Shown: piece by piece, positions 8,980-17,749 of the stretch
Position numbering within the stretch: position 1 is the stretch's first letter
How the letters are laid out: every line of letters begins with the position of its first letter
NCBI GenBank assembly: GCA_965220075.1
Contig: OZ244806.1
Coordinates: 992,001-1,056,000, forward strand
Source: G965220075 sp965220075
Lineage (GTDB): Bacteria > Chloroflexota > UBA11872
DNA: 64,000 bases
Direction of reading: 5' to 3'
Made by a program: the position numbers and the translations under genes
The notes under the pieces: model-generated
The model's input: the letters and a program-made list of their open reading frames with translations, nothing else
Told to the model about the DNA's origin: nothing
Database searches by the model: none

Positions 8980-10284
8980 CTACCAGCTAAGCCTTTCGCC
9001 GAGGTAGTCGCCCAGCTGACTTAGGCCGACGCGGTCCTGCTCCATCGTGTCGCGCTGCCGCACCGTCACCGCCTGATCTTCGAGCGAGTCGAAGTCCACC
9101 GTTATTCCGAAAGGCGTGCCGGCCTCGTCCTGCCGCGCGTAGCGGCGTCCGATCGAGCCGGTGGCGTCATAGAACACCGGCCAGACGCCTTGCAGGTCCG
9201 TGAAGACCTTCCTCGCCATCTCCACCAGCGGCGGCTTGTTGCGCGCCAGCGGGAAGACAGCCGCCTTGATGGGCGCGAGACGGGGGTCGAGTCGCAGAAA
9301 CACGCGCCGGTCGCCGCGGACTTCCTCTTCTTCGTACGCGTCGGCCAGGAAAGCCAGCGCCGCGCGGTCGGCGCCGGCGGACGGCTCGATCACGAACGGC
9401 GTCACGTGGGAGCGATTGGCCTCGTCGAAGAACTCCAGCTCCACTCCGCTCGACTCCGCGTGCCGCCGCAGATCGTAGTCCGTCCGGTTGGCCACGCCCT
9501 CGATTTCGCCCCACCCGAAGGGGAACAGGTACTCGATGTCGGTCGTCGCCTTGGAGTAGTGAGCCAGCTCGTCGGGATCGTGCGCGCGCAGTCGCAGCCT
9601 GCGCGCATCCAGCCCATAGCTCTGATACCACGCCAGCCTCCTCTCGGCCCATTCCTCGTGGGCTCGCTCGTCGCCGCCGGGCGCGACGAAGTACTCCAGC
9701 TCCATCATGGTGAACTCGCGGCTGCGAAAGATGAAGCTGCCCGTGGTTATCTCGTTGCGGAACGCCTTGCCGATCTGAGCTATCCCAAACGGCAGGCGCA
9801 CGCGGCTGGAGTCCAGCACGTTCTTGAAGTTCACGAAGATCGCCTGCGCCGTCTCGGGGCGCAGGTAGGCGGCCGAGGCGTCCTCCTCCACGGGACCCAC
9901 GTGAGTTTTGAACATGGTGTTGAACTGGCGGGCCGCCGTGAAAGGCGTGGAGTCGTAAGGGCAGACGCCGTCCGGCGTGTCATCCTCCCGAAAGCGGCGC
10001 TTGCACGCCGGGCACTCGACCAGCGGATCGCTGAAGTGATCCACGTGGCCGGACGCCTCCCAAACCCGCGGATGTGCCAGCACCGAGGCGTCCAGGCCCA
10101 CGATCTCCTCGTGGCGCAGGACCATATCGCGCCACCAGGCTTCCTTGATGTTGCGCAGCAACTCGGTTCCCAGCGGGCCGTAGTCCCAGGTGCTCCCAAA
10201 GCCTCCGTAGATCTCCGAGTTGGGGAAGACGAACCCGCGCCGCTTGCTAAGCGAAACGAGCGTTTCTAGATCGGGTGCTGCCAT
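8980..10284 (-). CDS. glyQS: glycyl-tRNA synthetase (dimeric, class II)
   Basis: Charges tRNA-Gly. This is the single-chain eukaryote/Gram-positive type, not the GlyQ/GlyS tetramer. Starts with LETLVSLSKRRGFVFPNSEI and has SEIYGGFGSTWDYGPLG, a CPACKRRF plus CPYDST putative zinc site, motif 2 (GKAFRNEI within an RPETAQ-led segment) and EFTMMELEYF. The C-terminal anticodon-binding domain includes PFGITVDFDS. At 434 residues it is slightly short for the family but has all the expected blocks. ATG start at 10284. Confidence 0.95.
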   Translation of the reverse strand: MAAPDLETLVSLSKRRGFVFPNSEIYGGFGSTWDYGPLGTELLRNIKEAWWRDMVLRHEEIVGLDASVLAHPRVWEASGHVDHFSDPLVECPACKRRFREDDTPDGVCPYDSTPFTAARQFNTMFKTHVGPVEEDASAAYLRPETAQAIFVNFKNVLDSSRVRLPFGIAQIGKAFRNEITTGSFIFRSREFTMMELEYFVAPGGDERAHEEWAERRLAWYQSYGLDARRLRLRAHDPDELAHYSKATTDIEYLFPFGWGEIEGVANRTDYDLRRHAESSGVELEFFDEANRSHVTPFVIEPSAGADRAALAFLADAYEEEEVRGDRRVFLRLDPRLAPIKAAVFPLARNKPPLVEMARKVFTDLQGVWPVFYDATGSIGRRYARQDEAGTPFGITVDFDSLEDQAVTVRQRDTMEQDRVGLSQLGDYLGERLSW

Positions 10285-10353
10285 TCGAGCTCCTTGATTT
10301 CATCCGTCGGCCGCGCCGCGAGTCGCGCCCGCCGCTGCGCCGCCGGGCCTCAC

Positions 10354-11127
10354 TCAGCCGGCTGGACGGCCGCTCCGACTGGCGCCCTCCAGCATCCGCA
10401 GAGATTTCATCTCGCGTTCCACCACTGCCTCCGAATACGCTTCCAACAGCCCGCGAATCTGGCTCCGCAGAGCGTCGTCCACGCGCACCCGGGCGGCGCC
10501 GTGGAAGCCCTCGCGTGCAATGTGCCGCAGCACTTTCAGCGTCCTCGTCTCCAGCGCGTGCGCGGGCACGCCGCGCGCACAAGCCCCGCACACTACCCCG
10601 CCCGAGGTGGGCGCAAAGGCATGGTCATCCGGCGCCAGCTCCTTCCCGCAAACCGTGCATGATTGCAGCTCGGGGCGATAGCCGTGCGCCTCGAACAGTG
10701 CCATGGCCAGCGCCAGGAACCACAGCTCGGGCGGCTCATCGGAAAGATCGAGTCCGCGCAGGAAGGTGAGCAGAGCCGCGAACGCGGCCGGCACCGGCTC
10801 GCCGTCTTCACTCAGCCCATCCAGCAGCTCTATCGCCCACCCGGCCGCCGCGAAAGCGGCCAGGTCGTCGCGCAGACGCGGGTAGGACTCCAAGGCCTCC
10901 GCCTGCGAGAGGATGTCCAGATTGGTACCGACGGCACCCAGCACGCGGACTCGGTTGAACAACTCAAGGTGGGGCCCCAGGTGACTCGTGGGGCGGCGCG
11001 ATCCCCGCGCAACCAGGCGGCGGCGTCCGAACTCACGCGTGTAGAGCGTCACGATCCGGTCGGCGTCGCCGAGATCGCGCCGGCTCAACACGATCCCCTC
11101 GGCTTTGTAGGTGCTCGATCGCTGCAT
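10354..11127 (-). CDS. recO: DNA repair protein RecO
   Basis: RecO anneals DNA strands and helps RecF/RecR load RecA at gaps. The N-terminal OB-fold is clear: YKAEGIVLSRRDLGDADRIV, FGRRRLVARGSRRPTS and LELFNRV. The C-terminal helical domain carries a CTVCGK / CGAC zinc knuckle. 257 residues is typical. It lies upstream of glyQS on the same strand with a 69-base gap and marks the left border of the accessory island at 11.1-17.7 kb. Confidence 0.93.
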   Translation of the reverse strand: MQRSSTYKAEGIVLSRRDLGDADRIVTLYTREFGRRRLVARGSRRPTSHLGPHLELFNRVRVLGAVGTNLDILSQAEALESYPRLRDDLAAFAAAGWAIELLDGLSEDGEPVPAAFAALLTFLRGLDLSDEPPELWFLALAMALFEAHGYRPELQSCTVCGKELAPDDHAFAPTSGGVVCGACARGVPAHALETRTLKVLRHIAREGFHGAARVRVDDALRSQIRGLLEAYSEAVVEREMKSLRMLEGASRSGRPAG

Positions 11128-11234
11128 GCGGCTCCAGCCTTCAGCCTACGGGGTACCCCGCGGCGGCGGCAACAAGCGCGCCACGCACGTCCCGGGCGCG
11201 GCCCCGGCCGACGCGGGTTGTGTAGGTGATCGAA

Positions 11235-11381
11235 TCAGGTCACAAGCCGGATAATGACAGTGATGACCACGGCAAGCACAGATCCCACGCACACGCTGAT
11301 GATCCATCGCACAAGGCGATCTCGAAGTCGCACACCGCCGAGGTCTGATTCCGATTGACTCGAATCTTGGGCAGTGGACAT
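11235..11381 (-). CDS. possible small single-pass membrane protein
   Basis: From ATG 11381 the frame encodes 48 residues: a polar N-terminus (MSTAQDSSQSESDLGG), a basic patch (RLRDRLVRW) and one C-terminal hydrophobic helix (IISVCVGSVLAVVITVII). An ATG at 11429 would extend it to 64 residues. No Shine-Dalgarno is obvious. Composition is more AT-rich than the flanking core genes. It could be a genuine small membrane peptide of the island or a chance ORF. No family recognised. Confidence 0.33.
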   Translation of the reverse strand: MSTAQDSSQSESDLGGVRLRDRLVRWIISVCVGSVLAVVITVIIRLVT

Positions 11382-11411
11382 AGCATTATTATTCCAGCGG
11401 TCGTGGTTGGC

Positions 11412-11417
11412 TATAAT
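11412..11417 (+). promoter_or_regulatory. possible -10 element ahead of the 11462 gene
   Basis: A perfect TATAAT hexamer lies 44 bases before the ATG of the plus-strand 209-residue ORF, in the AT-richest part of this region. No convincing -35 (TTGACA-like) box is seen 16-18 bases upstream, so this is a tentative promoter only. Confidence 0.35.
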
Positions 11418-11461
11418 ACCATTATGCAACTGGGCTATGTTACGCTACCCAGCGCTCTGCC

Positions 11462-12091
11462 ATGAGCCACGTGTTCTCCATGAAAATTGCATCAACTTTG
11501 TTACGGGCGGTCGCGCTTGAACTCGTTGCGGTGCTACTTGTAGGTTACGTACTCAGCGCTCCCATTAATCACATTGCACGCCAACTCGTCCCCGATGCGA
11601 AAGCTTGGACCGAAGATACACACCATCACAGTATTGCAAGCAAAGTGCATATGGCAGTAAAACACCAATCACGAGAAGGTCACTGGCTTAACATCGTATG
11701 CAGTCTGCCAGACAAGAGATTGGATGTTTCTGTAAAGATTAGCGGCCCAATAGAAATCGCTGATGGGTTCGATGGGAAAGTATACGTCTCTCACCAAGTC
11801 GGCGCAGGAAAACACCAAGCGCACCTGTGGAACTTCAACGATGTAGAATCGCTCGTGTTTGCCCCACACGATATAGATATCGCTCAGCGCATCGTGCGAT
11901 CAACATACTTCTATTTCTATGGGCAATTTGAGCCTCATGGTCGGCCGTACACCGCAACATTTGACCTCACGTACACAGAACACATTCACCCGGCAATAGC
12001 TGTGTTGACCGCATGTGAGCAGCCGCTCATGCCGCCGCTCCGCACGCCCACCGCTCCCAACGAAGCGACCACACCCCCACCGCAAACTTAA
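11462..12091 (+). CDS. membrane-anchored hypothetical protein of the accessory island
   Basis: A 209-residue protein with one N-terminal hydrophobic helix (residues about 13-33, LLRAVALELVAVLLVGYVLS), then a His-rich soluble region (EDTHHHSIASKVHMAV) and a beta-rich middle, ending in a Pro/Thr tail. Codon use and base composition are much less G+C-biased than the neighbouring recO and hlyC-type genes, which suggests recent acquisition. It converges on the restriction-modification gene with a 33-base gap. I recognise no domain; it would be placed outside the membrane or tethered to it. Function unknown. Confidence 0.6.
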   Translation: MSHVFSMKIASTLLRAVALELVAVLLVGYVLSAPINHIARQLVPDAKAWTEDTHHHSIASKVHMAVKHQSREGHWLNIVCSLPDKRLDVSVKISGPIEIADGFDGKVYVSHQVGAGKHQAHLWNFNDVESLVFAPHDIDIAQRIVRSTYFYFYGQFEPHGRPYTATFDLTYTEHIHPAIAVLTACEQPLMPPLRTPTAPNEATTPPPQT

Positions 12092-12124
12092 CTCCGCCAC
12101 TGCGCGCAGGTCTCAGATCCGCCT

Positions 12125-15100
12125 CTATGGGACCGCTTCGTCGATCTCCGCCATCAGGCGGATGGTTTCTCGCAAGGCGGCGGCGATACGGACGTAGTGG
12201 AACTGGTCGTCGATGGTCAACTTGCGGCCCTTGCGGTCCTTTAGCCACTTCTCCATGGGCTGATACCCGCCGATGCGAAACTCCAAGGCCTCGGGGTCTA
12301 TGCCCTCAAAATACTGACCGCGCGCGCCTTCCCCCGCCGTTGATGTACACGCGCCCGCGCTCGAACGGCTTGGTCTCCGGCCAGCGTGTCCCACCCGGCG
12401 CGACGTATTCGGGATGCCCCGGCTCGACGACGTTCTCGCCAGAAACGGGAAACCCGATGTCCGCGGCGTCCAGCGCGGGCGGCTCCAGCAGATGGACGGC
12501 TGTGAGCTCCCGCCCCAGCGTGGTCAGGGCGCGGAACTGCTCCCGATCGTTCGGCGGGGGAATGCGCGGAAAGTCGGTGCGCAGGAACTGCTCGTAGCGC
12601 TCTCGGTACGTGGGCGAATGGAAGATGGCGTAGATGTAGTGGAACACGTCCTCCGGGCCAAAGGTGGATTGGAGGTCGCCGGGACCCTCGCCGGCGAAAC
12701 GTAGTCCCAGGCGCTGTTCGAGTTCCGCGGTGTACTTCGAATCGAGATTAGGCAACCGCTCGCCAGGCTTGTAGAGTCCCTGCTCGATTTCCTGTTCCGA
12801 TGGGTAGATGTAGAGAGGTGCAAGACTCATTATTCCCTTGTTGCTATAAAAAGCGCGATTGTCAACGATAGATCGGGTAACCAAGAAATGAGAATAGACG
12901 TCATTTAGTGCAACTTGGCGCATAAAGATCAATCCAAGATTCTCCCCCGCCAGCATATGCCGCATGACCCGCTCGCGCCGATGAACCGCAACATTCCGGT
13001 CGAACACCGTATATCTGAAATCGAATGGACGGTAGAGGATTGGCTCGATACGGTCACGCCACGATCCATCTTGAAGCTCTTCCTTGGCTCGTTCGTATAC
13101 CCACTGATTCTGCGAGCACAGCCGCCATAGCTTGCGTGCTTCCTCCTCGGACGGCGTCGCGAGCAACTGCTCGACTTTCGACTCCGCCTCTCCCGAAGTC
13201 CACGAGATGGCGAACTGATCGTGCGTGGTGACAATGCCGGGAGCGGGCCTCCCGTTCGGACAGAAGATATCCGCGATCGACCATCCCGTCTCATACTCGG
13301 CAAGCAACGCCTCGTCACGCTGAATGAACAGGTAACCAGGCTGCCTTGGGCTAAGCTCCGCCCACCGGGTTGACGCCATGCTGTTCGCGGCGAGCCAACC
13401 GTATTTTCCACCGTCACGTCCCGCCTGACGCTCTCCCCACAGATCGGCGTGGAATACCCGCGCCGGACCGTTACTGCCGTTCTTGTGCTTTACAAAGACG
13501 CCAATGGCGACGCCCTGTTGGATGTCGAATACGTTGTCGTCCGGACCGCCGTCAGGTGCGCGTTCCTTTTTTTTGGAGTTGCCGTGCAGGTCGAGCAGGT
13601 AAACCTCATCGAAGGTTCCGAGCAGGCTCCGTCGCATCCCACGAAAGGTTGGGTTATCCAGATAGCTGTGATTGGTGACAAACCCAAGCACACCTGAGCC
13701 GCTCCTTTCGATCCGCCACTGGGCGAAGCGGATGAACTTCACGTAGTCGTCGCCAAGCCATTTCGCCTGCGCGGGCCTCTTCAGCTCGGGGAAACCCTGC
13801 TTGTAGCTGTCAATCAGCCCTGTGATCCACTCACCCTTGTTGGCCGAATGCCCCGAGTACGGCGGATTGCCCAGCACGACCATGATCGGTAGGTCGCGCT
13901 TGACGCCGGCCGCGGCGCTGCCCTCTTCCGTCAGGGCGCGCAGCGGGCCGACCATGGCGGCGGCCTGGTCCTCTCCCGGCTCCAGCGTATTGGTCAGATA
14001 CACCCCCAGCCGCTCGCTAGCGTCGAATGGGTAGGCCCAGTCCACTCGGCTGGCTTCAGGCAGGTCCAGCGCCGCCAGCTGCATGCCCAGCTTCAGGTGC
14101 GCCATGGCGTAGGCCGCCATCAGCAGCTCGAAGCCGAACAGCCGCGGCAGCAGATGCTGCTTGACGTAACCGCTCCACATCCCCGCCCGGCCGCTGGTTC
14201 GGTAGTGCTCGCGGATGTGGTCGACGACCGCGTAGAGGAACGAGCCGGTGCCGCAGGCGGGGTCCAGCACCAGCACGCGGTGCGACTCGTGCACCTCGCC
14301 GGTGTGGTCCCGATACCGCGTCTTCGCGTAGTCGGCCAAACCCTCGGGGCAGTCGAAGCGCTCGCGCAGCAGGTGGTCCACCGAGCGCACGATGTAGGAG
14401 ATGACGGGTTCGGGGGTGTAGTACACCCCGCGCTGCTCCCGCAGCTCGGGATCGTAGGCTGCCAGGAAGGTCTCGTAGAAGTGCATGATCGGGTCCTGGC
14501 GCGCCCCGCGCTTACCGAAGTCGGCCAGCACCAGGTCCATCTTGGCGGCGTCTAGCAGCTGGGCCAGGTCGTCCACGAAGCCGACGAACGGCTCGTCGGT
14601 CATGGACGGGCCGACGACGATATCGAATAGCTGCCTGACGAATGGGTTTGTCTGTGGAATCTGGTAGGCGGCGTCCTGCCAGCGGAAGGGGCCGGACTGG
14701 TGGTTGACGCGCGCGGCGAAGAGGCCGTAGGCGAGGGTCTGGGCGAACATGTCGGCAAAGGTGTCCTCGGCTAGGTCCGGGACCAGCGCCTGCCGCGAGG
14801 CCGCGTAGAGGTCGCGCAGGTTCTGGGATACGCGGCCTTGCTCGAACCCGCGTTCCACGACGTCGCGGGTCATGTGCGTGAGCCGGGCCATGCGCTGGGC
14901 CAGGTCTTCGGGGCTGGATACGGATGCCGGGCGCTGGAGCAGGAAGAACTCGAGCAGTCTACGCAGCGCCTCGATCCCGCCTCGGATCACCGTCAGGCCA
15001 TTGCCGTCGTCCAGGTCCGCCAGCCGGACAACTTGGCGCGGCTCTGGTTCGCCGTCCAGATACCAGCGAAACTCGAGGTAGTTGGTCAGCAGCAGGTTCG

Positions 15101-15440
15101 ACAGCGCCGAGCGGTAGCGCTTGAGCTGGCGGCCGTTGTCCGTGCTCGGATTGCGCCGCTTGCTGTCCCGCTCGATCGCGTCCAAGTCGACGCCGCAGTC
15201 CTTGGCCTCCACATAGCCGACGGCCAGTGGCGGCCCGCCTTTACGTTCCGTGCGCGCGACCACGAAGTCCGGCGCGCCGCATTCGATGTGCTTGGGCTCG
15301 TTCGTAGCCTCGACGCCCGTGACGGCCGCTTCCAGCAGCGCCTTGAGCGCCGGCCGGTGCGTGTGCTCGGTGGCGTTGCCGCGCGCCAGATTGTCCCGCA
15401 GACGGCGGACGTATTCGCTCAAATACCCCGCGTTTGTCAC
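12125..15440 (-). CDS. type IIG-like restriction-modification enzyme, frameshifted near the 3' end
   Basis: A single-chain nuclease plus N6-adenine methyltransferase. The N-terminus has a PD-(D/E)xK-like site: PD at 57-58 and VEAK ending at Lys80. The methyltransferase has motif I DPACGTGSF near residue 392 and the catalytic NPPY near 522; a C-terminal specificity-like region follows. No helicase block is seen, so type IIG fits better than the full type ISP enzymes whose C-terminus it resembles. The first frame ends at 12306 after VYINGGG. The other frame continues at once with QYFEGIDPEALEFRIGGYQ and EKWLKDRKG through ETIRLMAEIDE, a typical C-terminus for this group, to a stop at 12125. The break maps to a run of five C at 12331-12335. 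Full product about 1105 residues; GTG start at 15440. Confidence 0.85.
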
Positions 15441-15604
15441 CTATCGATGTCCGATTACAGTTCTCGCGTCATCTCACGACGCGCAGTCCGCGGCCAGTCA
15501 CCGTGCAAGGCATGTTAGGCTGCCTGCGGCGGCGGCGAGACAACTTGGCGCCTCCCGCGGTGTGGACCTCATTTTTTCTAGGTCTTCCTAGTGTGTCTTG
15601 CCTA
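15441..15604. promoter_or_regulatory. divergent control region between RM gene and ATPase module
   Basis: 164 bases separate the outward-reading restriction-modification gene and the ATPase gene, so both promoters should lie here. Near the plus-strand start, a T-rich run (15571-15577) is followed by a small inverted repeat CTAGG-TCTT-CCTAG at 15578-15591, 14 bases before the ATPase ATG; it could be an operator or a short hairpin near the ribosome site. No clear -35/-10 pair was identified. Confidence 0.4.
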
Positions 15605-16744
15605 ATGAAGCTCTTGCGACTCGACGCAAAGCGTTACCGCAGCCTGCGCGATGCGAAGATTGAGTTAAGTGATCTTAGCCTGTTCATCGGTGCCAACGCG
15701 TCAGGCAAGAGCACCATACTAGATGCGCTTCGCTTTCTCCACGAAGGAGTCCAGGCGCGCGACTTCCGGGCGCCCGTATTCTCACGAGGCGGCATTGTCC
15801 ATCTTGCCTGGAAAGGGGAGGAAGCGCAGCAGATAGAGCTCGTGGCGCGTCTCGAAGAAGATGGCAAAACCTACGAGTGGACGACGCGGATTGTTAGAGA
15901 AGGATATGAATTTTATATTGATGAGCATATTGAGGAGTTGCCTCCCCAGTCGCCGCCGGTCCAACTCCTGAAGGCCGAAAGGGGCGAGGGATGGTGGTGG
16001 TCAGGCGAGTCAGGCGAGGAAGGGGAGCGAGTTACGCTCAAGCAGTCCCCGACATCGTGTGCCCTCGCCGCGGCCTCAGCGGATGCATCCTTTCCCGCCC
16101 GAAGAGTTGCGGAGTTTGTTAACCGATGGGGATTCTTCGATCCAAATCCATTCCTGCTCCGACGCGACTGGGTCGGACTGGATTCGGGCGGATTCGACCA
16201 CTACGGTCGGAACCTGGGAGAAACATTGTGGGGCCTGCATAGCTCGTCGCCGGAGGTCCTTAAGCAGATAGTTACGGCAACTCGGAACGTCATGGGGCTA
16301 CCCTCGAAGATCGAACCTCGGGAGTCGGAAGACCGCTTCTACTTCGTGCAGTATGAACCGGGACTGGATTTCTCTGTGAATCAGATGGGGGTGTCCAGCG
16401 GAACATTGCGCATGCTGGCGCTGATGACGGCTCTGTATGGCGAGCCTGAGTCAAACCTGATTGGAATTGAGGAACCTGAGAATTACATTCATCCCAGCGC
16501 GCTATCTTCCTTCGTCGAATATCTCCTGGATGCACGAGGGCACGTCCAAGTTATGTTGACTACGCACTCGCCGCTGTTGCTCGACTTCCTGAACGATCCG
16601 GCAGCCGTCCGTGTCGTGCAACGCAATGACCAAGCGGAAACAACCGTCGTAGAAGAGGAGAATCCCCACGGCGTGCAAAGAGCCCTGGAAGAATCGGGCT
16701 TCGGCCTCGGAGAGTTCTATCAAACAAAAGGCTTTGGAAGCTAG
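15605..16744 (+). CDS. ABC/OLD-like AAA ATPase of a putative defence module
   Basis: A 379-residue ATPase of the RecF/SMC/OLD type. The N-terminal KRYRSLRDAKIELSDLSLFI leads into Walker A GANASGKST (residues 29-37). A charged insertion follows, then the signature-like SSGTLRMLAL, Walker B LIGIEEPEN (about 285-293, with the tandem Glu) and the THSPLLLDFL switch. This layout (AAA_21/AAA_15 type) is shared with the ATPase subunits of several anti-phage systems such as PARIS AriA and the OLD nucleases. ATG 15605 removes a long poorly conserved extension. Five bases after its stop begins the TOPRIM-like gene, so the two are almost certainly one operon. Confidence 0.85.
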   Translation: MKLLRLDAKRYRSLRDAKIELSDLSLFIGANASGKSTILDALRFLHEGVQARDFRAPVFSRGGIVHLAWKGEEAQQIELVARLEEDGKTYEWTTRIVREGYEFYIDEHIEELPPQSPPVQLLKAERGEGWWWSGESGEEGERVTLKQSPTSCALAAASADASFPARRVAEFVNRWGFFDPNPFLLRRDWVGLDSGGFDHYGRNLGETLWGLHSSSPEVLKQIVTATRNVMGLPSKIEPRESEDRFYFVQYEPGLDFSVNQMGVSSGTLRMLALMTALYGEPESNLIGIEEPENYIHPSALSSFVEYLLDARGHVQVMLTTHSPLLLDFLNDPAAVRVVQRNDQAETTVVEEENPHGVQRALEESGFGLGEFYQTKGFGS

Positions 16745-16749
16745 CTGAG

Positions 16750-17352
16750 GTGGCTAAGCGTGTCATCGTAATAGCTTCGGGTGAAACCGAGCGGCGCGCC
16801 CTCCCGCAGCTCGTATCGCACCTACGGGATCACGATGTATTCGTAGATGATGTGCGCATTCCACCGCGAAACAGAGCACTCAACGTCCAGATGGCGGAGA
16901 AACTTATAAAGGCCGCTTGGTACGAAAACCCCAGTGCGTCGCCGGACAAGTTCGTCATTCTGGTAGACCTCGATGGAAAAGCCCCGGATCAGGTGCTGGA
17001 ACCATTCGCGGAGCAGCTTCCTGGACGGCTGGGTGGCGAAATCACGGCAACAGTCCGATACGCACATGCGCAGTGGCATCTTGAAGCCTGGTACTTTGCC
17101 GATAACGCTAACATCAGAGGCTATCTCGGGGGATCACCGGGACATGTTGACACCTCACAGCCGGACGAGATCCAAAATCCAAAGCTCCATCTGAAGAATC
17201 TACTCTATAGTCAACTCTATACCGCTCGCGTCTCTGAAGATATCGCAAGCACGCTGGACGCCAACACCATAGCTGGGCGCAGCCCGAGTTTCAGAGGGTT
17301 TCTGGAAGCAGTCATGAATGGTGACCTCCCTGTGGACACGGGCAGCGCCTGA
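16750..17352 (+). CDS. TOPRIM-like (DUF4276-type) protein partnered with the ATPase
   Basis: A 200-residue protein beginning VIVIASGETERRALPQLV; Glu12 and Glu14 are in the place of the acidic residue of a TOPRIM/RloB-like fold, and FVILVDLDG (Asp73, Asp75) gives the DxD. A later AQWHLEAWYFAD segment is typical of DUF4276 relatives (H-x-E-x-W-x-x-A). Such proteins accompany ABC-type ATPases as the presumed nuclease or effector half. GTG start at 16750, 5 bases behind the ATPase stop. A joint role in phage defence is inference from gene pairing and from the neighbouring restriction enzyme. Confidence 0.75.
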   Translation: MAKRVIVIASGETERRALPQLVSHLRDHDVFVDDVRIPPRNRALNVQMAEKLIKAAWYENPSASPDKFVILVDLDGKAPDQVLEPFAEQLPGRLGGEITATVRYAHAQWHLEAWYFADNANIRGYLGGSPGHVDTSQPDEIQNPKLHLKNLLYSQLYTARVSEDIASTLDANTIAGRSPSFRGFLEAVMNGDLPVDTGSA

Positions 17353-17749
17353 GAGCATTCGGCCTTCTCGACGTGTGCTGGTAATGCGAGTCCTGCACCT
17401 GGGCGGCTCGCACTAGCCCCATGGCGCTTGCCAAGGATGCGTTCGCACCGCTCTTGTGAGGATTCCGATGACCGGTCACCCGTCGCTACGATGGAGATCG
17501 CCTTTCGTTGGATCGTGACACCCTCTGGACCGACCTAGATGGGAAGTACAACCTTTGGGATCACGCGCGCCGTTGACGGAGTAAGTGACCAGGCGCCCTG
17601 GTGAATCCGCGCTGTCCCAGCCAATTTGAGGTAGGGCGGGTTTCGAACCCGCCTGTATCGGACTAAGTAGAGGCGGTTCCGCCCAATGCGGGCGCTCATA
17701 GGCAGGTGGGGATGCGCTCAGCCGTGAACAAGACTCGTGGGACGCACAG
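17353..17749. other. 397-base non-coding gap at the right edge of the island
   Basis: No convincing ORF on either strand. It contains the palindromic repeats listed at 17635-17683 and otherwise nothing I can assign. It lies between the island's last gene and the core hlyC-like genes, so it may include an old insertion boundary; I see no tRNA or direct repeat pair. Confidence 0.6.
17635..17683. repeat. intergenic palindromes
   Basis: An 8-bp inverted repeat GGCGGGTT / AACCCGCC (17635-17642, 17646-17653) is followed by a second small palindrome GGCGG-TT-CCGCC (17672-17683). The first resembles the larger palindrome at 45531-45554 (a GGCGGTT arm around CGCG), suggesting a family of short mobile palindromes in this genome. 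Confidence 0.55.

Noticed and set aside
9190..10269. 359-residue plus-strand ORF opposite glyQS
   Set aside because: Shadow of glycyl-tRNA synthetase with no recognisable domain.
17631..17660. GGGTTTCGAACCC resembling a tRNA T-arm
   Set aside because: No acceptor, D or anticodon arms surround it; it is a short palindrome of the dispersed repeat family.
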